Positions 22,170 to 34,840 are shown, counted from the first letter of the stretch. The stretch: 64,000 nt of DNA from Syngnathus acus (GCF_901709675.1 NC_051095.1:5517956-5581955); one strand, 5' to 3'. The notes: a model not told the origin generated them from the sequence alone. Translations and numbers: made by a program.

Positions 22170-23500
22170 TGTCATACTTTTTACGATGAGTCAGACAGCT
22201 AAATGGCTACGTTGAAATAAATGGCTTACACACTGAATTAAAAGGAAAGAGGGGGGAAAAACATTTATTGAAGTGCTTTTCCAGATCAATTGCCAATGTG
22301 CAAATATGAGTTGAGAAAACAAAATATGTATTTGACTTGCAATATTTCCTTCACATTTTTTCCCTTTCAACATCACCGCTCTCAAACAACCCTAGCTTGC
22401 CTTACCATCAAAATTAAAACAAAATCTTCCTCCTTCCACTTACATTTCCCTTTCCACATGTTACATATAGAATACATATGAGGCAGCATACGTATATGAA
22501 CATATCATTTAACCCGGATCCATTTGCAGCGTCACCCTGTAAACAACAATAATAGTAATATAAAATACACGTTACGATACATTCATCCCTATAAAAAGAT
22601 GTGACAGTGAAACCAAAGCAGTCCAATCCAGAAGTGTAAAATGGCGGCCACACACGTCTTCCAGCCTGCTTGGAAAACACAAGCAAAAACAAGTCAAGCG
22701 CTGTAAACAAAAGGACTTAACTAAGTGAGCAACCTACCCACCTTCATGCGCAATTTACCTTTTGAGGTGTCAAACTCATTTTTTGATGAATAACTACTTT
22801 TGAAATCAGAGACTCGTAAAAACTGTTCAAATAGTTTAAAAAGATGAATGGCAGCAAAAATTGCTAGAAATATCACAAATTTTAATAAAGTGTAGACAAT
22901 TTGTAATTTTAGTAATGACAATGCAAAATTTGTGCTTTCTACCTTCTTGGCGTTACCAACTTGCAACGTTTGACCCAACCTACTATCTAATTACTTGCTT
23001 ACTTCTACACCAGACCTACATAACTACCTACCTAACCAATGTTTCAGGCTATGTTTGGCCCAAATAAAAATAACATTCTGCCCCTCTCTATGCAGGTCTG
23101 ACAAGAAAGGGCAGCTACCACGTCACATGCTGTGTTTATATAATTGGTGTTGATCGGAAGCTGTGAGAATTTGACTTGTCACTCTCGCTGTCTCCTATAA
23201 AAAGCCCGCTGAACCTGCCGCAACCCGCCAAAGCGGCTTCTTGACATTCAGCAGCAGCTGAAGGCAGCCCAGTTGGTCTAAGGCTGCCCTTGGGTCCTCC
23301 CGCTTCTGTCACGCTTTCTTTCTGGCTTACTTATCTAACTACCCATCAACATGTTTACATGCCTACCAACCAACTCTGCTACCTTGCAACTTAATCAAAT
23401 TTAGGATACTCGCTTAGGGTTTCTCAGGAAGTGTATCATAAATGAATGTGGCCCTTTTTGTAGACTCAAATTGATATGACTAGGGGGGCTCACCTCCTTT
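22170..23500. other. Intergenic / probable 3' UTR of the C4orf54 homologue
   Basis: No gene is recognised here. A plus-strand TATA-like motif (CTATAAAAAG) lies at about 23194-23203. The part nearest 23500 may be 3' UTR of the minus-strand gene. Confidence 0.35.
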
Positions 23501-26500
23501 TCACCTATGCTCAACCACAAAGCTCATGGTGGTGCCGTCAAACGAGGGCGGGGCAATAATCCGCGGACCCTGCTGCGACGTGATGCTGATGACCGGCTGC
23601 TTGCCACCGAGGATGCCTTGCTGTGGTCTGGCGATGCTGACCACGTTCGGTGTCATTGAAGTGGCATTTCCAGTCGTCATGTAGGATGGCGTCTCCATAT
23701 ACATACCCTCGGACCTGTGGGGTGGCGCCTTCTCCCCGCTGTCCATCAGCACCTGCGGCTGCACCAGCGTCCGAGTCGAAATCACGGGGGGCGACGTCAT
23801 GAAACCGGGGTAGATCATGTAGGTGTGTCCGTACGCTGCAGCACCCAGGGCCAAAGGGGAAATTGGCATGGAAAGGGGGGTCATGGGAGGTTGGGGCATG
23901 GGAACCTCCACATACTGGCCCGTTTCTGGGTCAAAGAGGCGTCGTGTGGAGGGTTGAACCGGGGTGTCTACCAGGTAGTAGTTTCCACTGGTGGGATCCA
24001 GGAGCATCTTCCTCTGTGTGGTCTGGAATGGATCTAGCACAGGTGCAGGCGTGATGGCAGGGGAGATACAGTACACCTGGGGCTGATTTGTGGACATACC
24101 CGGTGGCATGGAGTGAAAAATAGTCGCTGGGGGGACATCGGTCGGGTGGGTTGCCATAGCAGTGTTGGAGCTTCTCTGGGACTGCTCCTCCTGACCTTTA
24201 GTGCCTGATGCCGGGATGTGCAAGGGAAAACAAGTTGGGCGGGACTGGCCGCTAAACACGGACAAGCCTTCTTTACTGCCGCTGGCCTGAGACTTGACCG
24301 GAATGGTCAGGTAGTTCTCATAGTCAGAGCTCTGTTCCGTGGCCAGAATTTCATTTGACTCGCCGCATGTCTTTGTCGGACAGACTTTCAAGGACGTGGG
24401 TAATTTTGCCGACTTGGGGGCAAATGTTTTAGTGTTGTAAGACACAGGCGTGGCGTTGTTGGGCTGCAGAGTCTTGGCGGTAAGACCCATGGTGATGCCA
24501 GCAGACGCCTTGAGGCTGGAATTGACACTAGCGGCCACCGACCTGGCTTTAAGGGCATCGTCTTGGTCGCCAGTCATCCTTAGCCAGCTCTCAACTGTTG
24601 GTGGCGTCTTGTTCAAGTTAGAATCCTTTCTTGCTATTTTCTCCACCACTGAGCCTCTCAGTGCTTCCTCCTCACTGTTCTCCTCACTTGCAATCAATGA
24701 GAGGACATGGCTGTCCATCAGGGGCCGTGGCTGGTTTTTCCTTTTCCATTCATTTTTGTCAAACACATAAAGCTGCTCCATTGTTTTGACTGCTGCCTGG
24801 AGCTTTTTCAAAGCCACCTGGTTTGACATTTGTTGCTTATCGGTGACCTCAAACATTTTTTCTTTCTTCGAAGCCAATGTGCTTTCCATTCTTAAACTCA
24901 TCTCCTCCGAGGGATGTTCTATGATCCGCGGGGACACTTTCCCTGTCACTCTTTGCATTGACAAACTTTGATTGCCCTCTGGAGACGATGTATCTTCAGA
25001 TAAGTCACCTTTGCTGCTGTTTATATTTACTGACTGACATTTTATCACAATGGGGGAAACAGATGTAGGATATCGACGGTCTTGGTGGCTGTCGGCGGTA
25101 GCGAAATCCGATTTATGATCTAATGAAACAAAGTGATAGGAGCTTTTAACCAATTTACGGACATCTCTAACTTGGTGTATGGGCGTCTGAAGCTTCCCTT
25201 TTCCATCTCGGATGTCCCGAATCATAAAATGAGGCACTTTATCCGAGGACTCACCCTTCAAACCTGCAGCCAGGACCCCCTGGCCTTTGGAGTCATCGGT
25301 CTTGACGGAATTGGCCGTGTGACAGCTCTGGAGATTAATTTTAATTTCTGGGGATTTGGATGCTGCGACACTCACACGGGACTCCGGTATGTTTAAAGTG
25401 TGGTCGGATCCAAGCTGGGACGCCTTATCCAGCTCCCCGCCACTGGCCACACGTTGGATGTTTGGCACAAACAAATGTGACATTTTAGTCAGTTTGCCTC
25501 CTCCGCTCGGTGAGTAGCGAACCCCCATTCCCTCAGGGGTTGGCGTCTCTTCTGGGATTTTATGGTTTTTATGATCCTGTGGAAACTCTAGCTGCTCATT
25601 CCTCCAGCTTCTGAAGGCGCTATTTTGGCTCCGAAGCAAAGCCCCTTTGGACGCTTCCATTGCACCCCTTATAGCATCCATTGCTTTCGCCGGCGCCTCC
25701 GACGGAGAGTCTCGCACCAGAGAGTCCCGTCTCGAGCCGCAATCCATACTGTCAGACAAGTCCTCTGCGCTGTCAGAGTTGCTCTCAGAGGGTTTGGAGC
25801 TCTGTCTTTGCAGTCCTTTGCCCCTGTGGCAGTCCCCCTTGTGGTGGGGCTCCCTCACCTCACCCCTTTCCATCCGGCGCTCCTGCTCAAACTGCATCTT
25901 TTTGGAAAGCACATTCTGAATGACGCTGGACGCGAAGATGGCTTTCTTGTGAGTGTCCTCCATGCTTTTCGACTTAGCAGTGGCTCCTCTGCCCCTGCCT
26001 CCTTGCAAACTGTTAACGGTAATCTCATCCGTGGAATGTGATCCCGCTCCCGTGGGGTTTGGAGCGACGTTAGCGCGTCTTTCTCCGGTGGACATTCCCG
26101 ATTTTACGTCGCAGCGAAAATTCAAGGTTTCTGTGAGGTGTATCACCTCGTTGTGTCCTTGACCATAATTCCTCATTAGTTCGATTTTCTTAGTAGACGA
26201 CGCACTTTGATGAGCTTCATTTCCATTCAGCTGCTCGGTAAAGTCCCTGTTACTTCCCCCCCTTTCAGCTGTTGATTGGGAAACAAGACTCTGGCTCACG
26301 TTGGAGTACTTCAGGTCAACAAAAGTGGACCATCTGTTGATCCCACGCTCTGATGTGGAAGACTCACTGGTTGAAGTGCTGAAGTTGATGGCATCCAAGT
26401 AAGGATAAGCCAGGCTCTTGAAGGCTTTGGCCGTCAAGTTCCGCACCTCCTTGTCAGCGTCATCGAGCTCGCTGGAAGCACAACTGGAATACTCAGCGCT

Positions 26501-27184
26501 TTCCTTTGCGCTCAATTTGCCGCCCGGTGCCGGAATGAGACCCTTCGCCCTATCACGCAGCCCCTCAATGTTCCCATCCACTCCCCCCGCTGCCGAGGGG
26601 CTCGTATCTCTGGCGTCTTTGGCATGATAAACAGTATTTTCTTGGATCGGGTCATTTATAGCCCGGGAAGTGGTTTTGATTGACAGGTGGACCTGTCCGC
26701 CACCCTGGCCACAAGCGCTAAACTGTGAGGACGGATCGCTTTCGTGCAGACTAGTAATTGCAGCCTCACCCTCCCTCTTCATCATCAGTACTCCATTGCA
26801 GTCAAACGAGGCGTAATCCACAAAGAACACCTGCTGGCCATCCTCCGCGTCCCACGTGGACGAGGAGGAGGAACCGGCACCCGGGTCCGAGTCTCCGTCG
26901 TGGCCGTCGGACAGCTCCGAGAGCCGGATGGCGTGCGTGGTGATGTAATGCGACTCATCCTCGGTTAGCACGGTCACGTCGTCCTCGTCCTCGTACTCGT
27001 CGGAATCCGTTTCAATCCCCAAATCGGACATTTGTTGACCCACGTCTTCAAGCTCCTGCTTCCAAGGGTCAAACTCGCTCGACTTCCCGTCGGAATCTAC
27101 AATTTGAAGGAGATCTGTCACCTCCCGGAGGGTCGGGGGCTGCGGCAGCGGAGGAGTCACCGCGTGGCTTCGCTCAGTCTTCAT
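23501..27184 (-). CDS. c4orf54: C4orf54 homologue (DUF4585-type, largely disordered)
   Basis: One uninterrupted frame encodes 1,227 residues. The N-terminus has an acidic block (about residues 55-75, rich in D/E), the middle is Ser-rich and of low complexity, and the C-terminal region (about 1070-1150) has RKMLLDPTSGNYYLVDTPVQ then RRLFDPETGQYVEVP and YMIYPGF, the conserved block I associate with the DUF4585 family. No enzyme motif, signal peptide or membrane segment is seen. Co-occurrence with trmt10a and rap1gds1, neighbours on human 4q23, supports C4orf54 over other family members. The biochemical role is unknown. The last codons and stop (CATAG|GTGAAA) resemble a splice donor, so the true C-terminus may continue in another exon. 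The first ATG after upstream stops is taken as the start. Confidence 0.72.
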   Translation of the reverse strand: MKTERSHAVTPPLPQPPTLREVTDLLQIVDSDGKSSEFDPWKQELEDVGQQMSDLGIETDSDEYEDEDDVTVLTEDESHYITTHAIRLSELSDGHDGDSDPGAGSSSSSTWDAEDGQQVFFVDYASFDCNGVLMMKREGEAAITSLHESDPSSQFSACGQGGGQVHLSIKTTSRAINDPIQENTVYHAKDARDTSPSAAGGVDGNIEGLRDRAKGLIPAPGGKLSAKESAEYSSCASSELDDADKEVRNLTAKAFKSLAYPYLDAINFSTSTSESSTSERGINRWSTFVDLKYSNVSQSLVSQSTAERGGSNRDFTEQLNGNEAHQSASSTKKIELMRNYGQGHNEVIHLTETLNFRCDVKSGMSTGERRANVAPNPTGAGSHSTDEITVNSLQGGRGRGATAKSKSMEDTHKKAIFASSVIQNVLSKKMQFEQERRMERGEVREPHHKGDCHRGKGLQRQSSKPSESNSDSAEDLSDSMDCGSRRDSLVRDSPSEAPAKAMDAIRGAMEASKGALLRSQNSAFRSWRNEQLEFPQDHKNHKIPEETPTPEGMGVRYSPSGGGKLTKMSHLFVPNIQRVASGGELDKASQLGSDHTLNIPESRVSVAASKSPEIKINLQSCHTANSVKTDDSKGQGVLAAGLKGESSDKVPHFMIRDIRDGKGKLQTPIHQVRDVRKLVKSSYHFVSLDHKSDFATADSHQDRRYPTSVSPIVIKCQSVNINSSKGDLSEDTSSPEGNQSLSMQRVTGKVSPRIIEHPSEEMSLRMESTLASKKEKMFEVTDKQQMSNQVALKKLQAAVKTMEQLYVFDKNEWKRKNQPRPLMDSHVLSLIASEENSEEEALRGSVVEKIARKDSNLNKTPPTVESWLRMTGDQDDALKARSVAASVNSSLKASAGITMGLTAKTLQPNNATPVSYNTKTFAPKSAKLPTSLKVCPTKTCGESNEILATEQSSDYENYLTIPVKSQASGSKEGLSVFSGQSRPTCFPLHIPASGTKGQEEQSQRSSNTAMATHPTDVPPATIFHSMPPGMSTNQPQVYCISPAITPAPVLDPFQTTQRKMLLDPTSGNYYLVDTPVQPSTRRLFDPETGQYVEVPMPQPPMTPLSMPISPLALGAAAYGHTYMIYPGFMTSPPVISTRTLVQPQVLMDSGEKAPPHRSEGMYMETPSYMTTGNATSMTPNVVSIARPQQGILGGKQPVISITSQQGPRIIAPPSFDGTTMSFVVEHR

Positions 27185-29340
27185 AGCTTCAGCGCAGAGA
27201 GTAAGAGCACCACGGGGTGCTGCTGCTGCAGACGATGTGGCGCACTAAACACCCCCTACTCCATTCCAGCTGACACGGAAGAGTATAAAAAGGGGGCGAG
27301 ACATTATTAACCCCTGTCTGGGCCACATGATACTCTAAGATGTGAACCAATCAGAGGCCTTCCTCAAAATTAACTCATCCGTCCACGTTGTTCTCAAGCA
27401 CTACAGGCAAAATCAGACTAAATGAATCACTCCTTTGTCAACAGGAACATATGTGGCGGGTGACATCATGAATGCTTCGAGTGCGTCGGCCTTTTCCGGG
27501 GATACGTCGCTCGTTTATAATGCGACATCTGTCCCGTAACTGAATGCGAGTCCAACCACGATGCTGCAGTTTACTGAGGCACTAAGTTGTGAAACTCATC
27601 TGTGTGTTTAGGAATCTACTATGCCCGGATGGCCAAGGGGCTCTTTGGGTTACAACCAGAAGATAGTCCCAAAGTCCAAACAAATACCAACGTAGACATC
27701 GGTGTCAAGGAAGTTTGTTCAAGTCAGACCTCTCATTGTGTAGAAGCTAATTTAGCTAAGTTGTTAGTGCAAGTTACAGAGAGTCTACAGGTGGGCTCTC
27801 ACTTTTTCAGTGTTAGTAGGACGTCTTTATTCCCCACAAATAGTCGAGGTTTACCAAATGTTGAAATTAGACGGACGAGATTCTACCATTTGCATTCCGT
27901 GAGAAGGGGAGAACATTTCCATTTCAGTTAAACATGGAAAAACAAGTCTTACGTACAGTATGTTAGCTAGTTTTTAGCATTACGGTGAATGACAAAGCAA
28001 AATGGGACTACCATTTGCATTCTCGGGGGAAGAATATTTCCACTGCCATTTAAAAATTATTTGAAAGGTTCGACACCAGACATGACATTAAACAGATGGG
28101 ACTCTACCATTTGAATTCTAGGGCGGGGGTTTCTGTTTACATACACAGGTGCTATATTTGGCACAGTATTGGAGTGCAACTACAGGACTTGAGAGGATAC
28201 TGTTTCTTTTGGAGACCACATTATAAAATGGTGGCCAAAAATAGATATTAATGTAGATGTAAAAACATTATTACCATAACCATACTGTATAGTTTTTATG
28301 TAATTTATGTATGTACTCTCCTCCTCCTCCTCTTGATTTATTTTACAGCTGTCACTTAGCATTGGCATTAGCATCCAAGTGCATGTGTGTTTGTGATTGA
28401 GGTGGTTGAGGGGGTAATAAAATGTCAGCTTTCACAGCATTATCGGGATCTCATTAAGTACAAGAGTACAAAAAATAAATGACATTGTAGCTTTGAACTA
28501 AAATGGCTGACTGTTGTCGCTAAGCCAAAACATTCTAAGCACCCGAGAATTGGACAAATCCAAAAGACCATCGGAAACAATACAGTAAGGTAGCCATTTT
28601 GGCTCAAATGAATAGATAAGAACAATTAAAAAAAAAAATTATGACAAGTAATATTTGTTAATTATTAGTTTACTTTTTCTTAATACAACCTCGGCTATGA
28701 ATCTGTGGGTTTAATAATCAAATTTGGCTCTTGAGGACAGATACACCTCCAACACATCAAGTAATATATTATTCCATTTTACATACCATTCGTGCAGAAC
28801 CACAAGCACCACACAAAGTTCATCGGCAGTCGACGCGCAGCACCTGCCGGTGGGTCAACCGCAACATGATTATAAACAAAAAAAAAACACACCCACATGC
28901 ACGTGATGGTGTGGAAGTGTCAAATGAGGGGCCGGATATGGTTGATCGGTACCACACGAGCAGATATTTTCAGGAGAATGTCTTCCAATGTAGACCGATG
29001 ACCGTCATGTGACTGACTTGCGAATGTCACGTGGTTTCAGCACGCATACTGTATTGATAACGAAACATGGTGATATCAATTAATTACGAAATACATTTGA
29101 TTAATTTCCATATGCTTATAATATATATCCAATATGCTCATTATTTTTCCATTGCTTTACCAAACAAAATCCAAACAACGCGAAGAACAAAAAACAATAT
29201 TTGTTTTTTGTTAATATCACTATGTTTATCGTGTTCGACATAATCACTCCTTGCAATAACAATAAAACCAAATGTGTTTTTATGTTGTTTGGATGTTGTT
29301 CGAAGAAGTTGATAGAACATTGATATCTCGGATATATATG
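27185..29340. other. Upstream region of the C4orf54 homologue and intergenic DNA
   Basis: Just upstream of the ATG lie an E-box (CAGCTG) and GGAATG/CATTCC (MCAT-like) at about 27255-27275, and a plus-strand TATAAAAAG at 27286. Their use is unproven. The 110-codon frame at 27602-27931 shows no similarity or coding signature. Nothing else is supported. Confidence 0.35.
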
Positions 29341-29345
29341 TACAT

Positions 29346-29721
29346 CAGGGATGGTCAACCGGTGATCCGCGGCCCTCCAGTGGTCAGGGCATTGTATTGC
29401 AGGTGGACCGCGAAATTGGAATAATAAAATAAAATTAAAATAAATAAAAAAATATTATTAAAAATAATAAAATAATAACAAAAAATAAAATGTATTCATT
29501 ATTCAGATTTGATTTGTTTTCCAGATAATCATTTACCCATCCAAATGATGTCAAATGTAGCTGAGATTCCCAAAATACACATACAGATGCAAATAAATTG
29601 CCTGAATAAGTCTATCCTCCTTTGGTGCAAAATAAAATAATATTTTGCCAAAGCAGTGGTCCCCGAGTTGCTTCTTGATTTTAGTGGTGGTCCCTTGGAC
29701 TAAACCAGTTGAAAATCCCTG
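29346..29721. mobile_element. Non-autonomous hAT-like element
   Basis: The ends read CAGGGATGGTCAACCGG and the inverse of CAGGGATTTTCAAC. They are flanked by TGTACAT on both sides, the eighth base differing. The interior is AT-rich with a second internal copy of CAGTGGTCCCC-like sequence and has no coding capacity. Confidence 0.55.
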
Positions 29722-30370
29722 CTGTACATTATCCATTTCAAAACAGAATTGATCTACTCTATGACATCAGAACAACAGGATAATCAGATTTGGTTTTACA
29801 GAGATGCGTACCTTATCAATGAACCAGTAGGTCTCTGTACCATAAAACTCATGCCCAAATTTAGGACCCACCTGTTCTCCTGCAGCTTTGTTGTGTGTTG
29901 TGTGACGGTGGTGGGGTGGATGGGCGGGGGGGGGGGGGGCAACCTTTCGGCATGTACCCTAAAATAGATATCCATGTATGGGTTGTGGGCAGTACAGACA
30001 ATGGCAATGAGAGGACCAGAGACGAGCCCCTCTTTCATAAAAGCTTTTAATGGAAGAGCTGGAAAGCTCGCTTTGCTTTTTTGACCTTCTTCAAGCTTCA
30101 ACCACCGCCCAATCCTTGTCAATCCCAGCACCAACAACCACCCCTCCCCTCCTCCCCCCTCTACTTTGGATAGAGGCGTGCACGTGGTTGTGCTTGGTGT
30201 CACTTTACAGGCCGGCCGTGGACAGCGGACAGTGTTGCTGAAAGGCAGGACGGGCCGTGTTTGCCTTTTGGATCGGATCGCGTTTTGTCTCCAAGCTTGA
30301 AGTCCAAGAGGGGAGCTGCCGGGCGTGCTCTCTCTCTGGTGGAGCTTGACGGACGAAGCTGCCAAAAGTC

Positions 30371-33300
30371 ATGCCGGCCGGCTTTCAGCAATTGGGAGGA
30401 GAGGTCAGTGGCCTCGGGAGGTGCGCTCGCTGGGGTTTCGGACGAGCGGCCGATCATCATGGAGATGAAAGGCTTTTAGAGTGTCTTTGTTGAAAAAGTC
30501 CAGCCTCCGGAAGCAAAACACTTAAGGTTTGGTTCTGTGGTTTGACCTTGAGGTCACCTCGCTTGACTGCTTCCTGCACAAACAATGTCAACTATCTATG
30601 CTGTCTCCGCTAAATTATTATAATTTAGTTAAAATTGTTTTCCTCTTAGAAAATATCAGTCAAGTTTGATTTTAATATGATTAATTATAAATATTTATAC
30701 TGCTTATAATTTTTGGTGGAAGTATTCTTTTTTTTTATTTAAAAACATTAGTTATTTTTGTTAAAAAAAAGTAGATATAATTTTAATACAAAATATCAGT
30801 TACCCTGCAGTATATATTTTTAAATTGATTATCATAACACATTTTGTGAAAAACATACACCATTTAGAGAGGTTATTGAACTTTAGTGGTGTGTACTTTA
30901 ATTTGCTCATAAATAACAATGTGATAATGACTATAAAAGCTTTTAAATTTAAATTTAGTTACATGTATTTGAAAATGCTAGAACTACTTTACATTTTAAT
31001 ATTTTTCTCAAATTTTCCAATATTTATTTTCATATTTATAAATATAACCCCGTTAAACTATAGTAATAATTAACATTTAAACCATGTCTATATTTTGTTT
31101 GAATTCATATTGTAAAATCATGTGTGAATTATGGAAAATATATTTTGGTATTTTTTCATACAATGTCTGAAAAAGTACATTTCTATTATCATTGTTGTTG
31201 TCATTATTATTATTATTATTATATTTTTGACTTTGTGGGCACTCCCATTTATTCAAAACATAACATAAGAGGTGCCATGTCTGTCACCGTGGAAACAGGT
31301 GCCTGTATTGTAGCCAGATGGGAATATCTGGGTTATATTTATATATGTCAACATTAGCGCGTGTGTGCGTGTTGCAGACGGTGACTGGAACCCTCGCCCT
31401 ATCAGTGTTCACTGCTGTACTGGGATCTTTAGAGTTTGGATACAACATTGGCGTCATCAATGCACCTCAGCAGGTATGAGCGAGAGCACCCCTTCCTGAC
31501 ATTCGGCCGTTCGTCAATTGAAGTGAAACCTCGTGATTGTTACAGTGAGTCACGTGCCCTGTTTCACCTTGAACGTCACGGAAACACCAGCTGACAAGCA
31601 AAACCAAAATAGGGGCCCAGATATTTACTGTTGAACACAAGCGTTGGCGCGGAGGGAGTGCGGGCTCCTGACTTGATGTTGTCATGTGCTCAGATCATCG
31701 AGAGGGACTACAATGCCACATGGGTGCATCGCTACGGGCAAGCCATCCCACCGGGGACCCTCACGTCCCTGTGGTCTTTGTCGGTGGCCATCTTTTCCAT
31801 CGGAGGGATGCTCTCCTCCTTCTGCGTTGGCTTTGTTTCTGAGTGGCTAGGCAGGTAAGGGAATGCTACATGAAACTTAACTTGCCGCCAACAGCGTGAC
31901 TCCTGTGTGATGTAATTTCACAGAGGGAGGGCTGCGCCACTGTAGGAGTGATCACAGATGACTTTGATCATAGCCAATCAAGGCGACTCTGTTCATATGG
32001 AGCAAACTAGTCTTAACATGGTGGACGCACATCTGCGTCGTTAAGTGTACCCACTTGAAGATAGCCGAAAATCAAAATCTGCTGACATTTACATCATAAC
32101 GCCAGTTAGCTGCTTTAAAAAAAAAATAACTGGAACGCAGAAGCGGACATTTTAAAATATTTTTTTGTATGTTAATATGAATTAGTCAGTAATGGGTTAA
32201 TTTAGAAAACTTTTATTTCAATTTTGATAAATCCAAAGTGCCTGTTTGCAGGAGAAAAGCCATGCTCGTCAACAACGTGCTGGCCTTCCTGGGTGGGAGC
32301 CTGATGAGCCTATCCAAGCTGTGTCGCTCCTTCGAAATGATGATTATCGGACGCTTCGTGATCGGCGCCTACAGCGGTCAGCGCCCGCCCCGATGTGCTT
32401 TGCTTCTCCTGCCACCACCGCATTTGACGCCACATATTTTATTTCTTCGCCTCTAGGGCTGGCGTCCGGGTTGACCCCCATGTACGTGGGCGAGATTGCG
32501 CCCACCGGTCTGCGCGGGGCACTGGGCACTCTGCACCAGTTGGGCATTGTGACGGGGATTCTCCTGGCGCAGGTGAGACGGCTGACGATTTTTCCAAAGA
32601 AGGACATTCGTGGAACAGACACTGATTTTACGGCGCCTCCTTTCAGATTCTGGGCTTGGAGCAACTGCTGGGAAGTGAGGAGCTGTGGCCCGTCTTGATG
32701 GGGCTGACAGTGCTGCCAACTGTCCTCCAGATGGCGCTGCTTCCTTTCTGTCCCGAAAGCCCACGCTTCCTCTACATCGTCCGATGTCAGGAGCACCACG
32801 CCAAGAGAGGTGAGCCACGTTCAAGGTTCCACTGCATCTTCCCACTAGAGTTGCTCCTCTTCTTCTGCATCTTCCTTCCATTCTTTCATCTCTTCGTCAT
32901 CATCCTCCCCCTCTATCTTTCTTCATCGTCCCTTTTTTCTCTCGGATTCTCCTTTTCTTCCACCTCATCGTCTTGTTCTCCTTCCTCCTCATCTCTGTTA
33001 GTAAACAAACACACGTGGTTGACCAGTAGGAGCTGAAGTAACGTTCCTGTGTCGGGTTTGCAGGCCTGAGGAGGTTGACGGGCCGCCAGGAGGTTGGCGA
33101 CCTGTTGGCGGAGATGAAGGAGGAGAAGAGGAGGATGGACATGGAGCGGAAGGTGTCTATCCCGGAGTTGTTCCGCTCGCAGCTGCATCGCCAGCCGATG
33201 GTCATTTCCATCCTGCTCCAGCTCTCCCAGCAGCTCTCCGGGATCAACGCGGTAAGGCGTCAACGGCACGTGAACAAAATCAATCCTGTGATGTTTTTCG

Positions 33301-34279
33301 CCCACTTCCGTGCAGATTTTCTACTACTCCACCAGCATCTTCACCAAGGCCGGAGTCCAAAGTCCAGTTTACGCCACCATTGGAGCCGGAGTTGTGAACT
33401 GCGCTTTCACCGTGGTCTCGGTCAGTTGGAAGCAAACAACCTTAGTTTCATTTATGTTGGATACATTTGCAAAGACCTGAAAAGAAAAAACTTTGTGTAA
33501 AATTCAGTGTAAATTTTTTTTGACAGCTCTTCCTAGTTGAGCGGACGGGCCGGAGGACGCTCCACATGCTGGGATTGGGCGGCATGTGCGTCTGCGCTGT
33601 GATCATGACCGTAGCTCTCGCCTTATTGGTCAGTTTGCCACCCCAGCATTCCAATCCATCCGGAGCTACTTCCTAACACTTCTCCTTCCCACTCCTCATA
33701 GGAAACTGTCCCGGCCATGAGCTACGTCAGCATGTTATCCATCTTCGGCTTCGTGGCCTTCTTCGAGGTGGGTCCGGGTCCGATCCCTTGGTTCTTTGTC
33801 GCCGAGCTGTTCTCGCAGGGTCCCAGGCCGGCCGCCATGGCTGTGGCGGGATGCTCAAACTGGACTGCTAATTTCATTATTGGCATGAGCTTCCAGTATG
33901 TTGCTGTGAGTACAAAAAAAAATTATGATTTAAAGCATAGCACATCACAGTTATCAAAAAAAAAGGCCTCGTGGTCCAGAGAATATAACATGTCCATCCA
34001 AAGCATACAGATGGTATGATGTGGATCATAAATTGTTCAATTAATTGTCCCCGCCCACAGGAGCTGTGCGGTCCATATGTGTTCCTGATCTTTGCCGCGC
34101 TGCTGCTCTTTTTCCTCATCTATACCTTCTTCCGCGTGCCCGAGACGCGGGGCAAAACCTTCGACCAGATTTCCGCCAACTTTCACCACGCCTCGGCCGA
34201 CGCTATGATGGACATGGACATGGAGCTCAACAAGACCGGCACGGAACTGGACTACTTGGGGGACGAGAGCATTAATTGA
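30371..34279 (+). CDS. slc2a4: Insulin-responsive glucose transporter GLUT4
   Basis: A facilitative hexose transporter of the plasma membrane and storage vesicles. Eleven exons: 30371-30403, 31378-31473, 31694-31854, 32252-32376, 32457-32572, 32647-32809, 33064-33251, 33316-33420, 33527-33628, 33702-33905 and 34061-34279, giving 503 residues (human about 509). Exon 1 is only 11 codons, [11 protein letters not shown], and matches the GLUT4 N-terminus with its FQQ trafficking motif. Family marks include the N-glycosylation site YNATW, GR-RK after TM2, [18 protein letters not shown] (QLS of glucose carriers), GRR after TM8, GPGPIPWF and PETRG. The C-terminus [12 protein letters not shown] parallels human TELEYLGPDEND, separating it from GLUT1 and GLUT3. 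The C-terminal LL sorting signal is not visible (AMMDMDMEL instead). It faces ybx2 tail to tail. Confidence 0.93.
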
Positions 34280-34840
34280 GAACTGGACATTTTTCCTTTC
34301 TTTGCCGGGGTGTTCTGTTTATAATCTGTGTGTAGTGTTTTGAAAAAAGTATTTTAACAATTTCCAGGAAATACGCATTACACATACTAATGCCACTCAG
34401 TGGAATTTTTGCACTTTAATGATGCTTCAGAATTTTTCAAAAATACGTTTTGAGACATCTCAAAAGTTTCATCCAAATTTAACTCTTAATTATACAAAGT
34501 TTGAAAAAGCTTGAAAACTGTCATATTACAAAAAATAAATAAAAAGGAGCATTTTTGTGGTAGCGTGCGGGCAAACTCCCGACAGTCATACAAATCAATT
34601 AGTCTTAGCCATTTGACCCAATGGCCACTACCAGGTATGAAATTTAGCCAAATGCACATCCTTGTTAAAAACATCGGCTGAAGTTTGGATTCTTTTCATA
34701 CTAAGAAATGTAATATTCCAGCAATACCTCTTGTGTCGATATAAATGAATTTATTTGAAAGTGTGACATTTGCGGTCCTCAATGTAAACAAACAGAAATG
34801 ACAATGAAGCGGACTAAATTGTCAGAATTGCAAACATGGT

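Noticed and set aside
24450-27310. Several plus-strand frames of 60-138 codons opposite the C4orf54 homologue
   Set aside because: They are GC-rich shadows of the long minus-strand frame, which has the conserved C-terminal block.
27602-27931. Open frame of 109 codons upstream of slc2a4
   Set aside because: No similarity recognised, no splice or promoter context, and composition like surrounding intergenic DNA.
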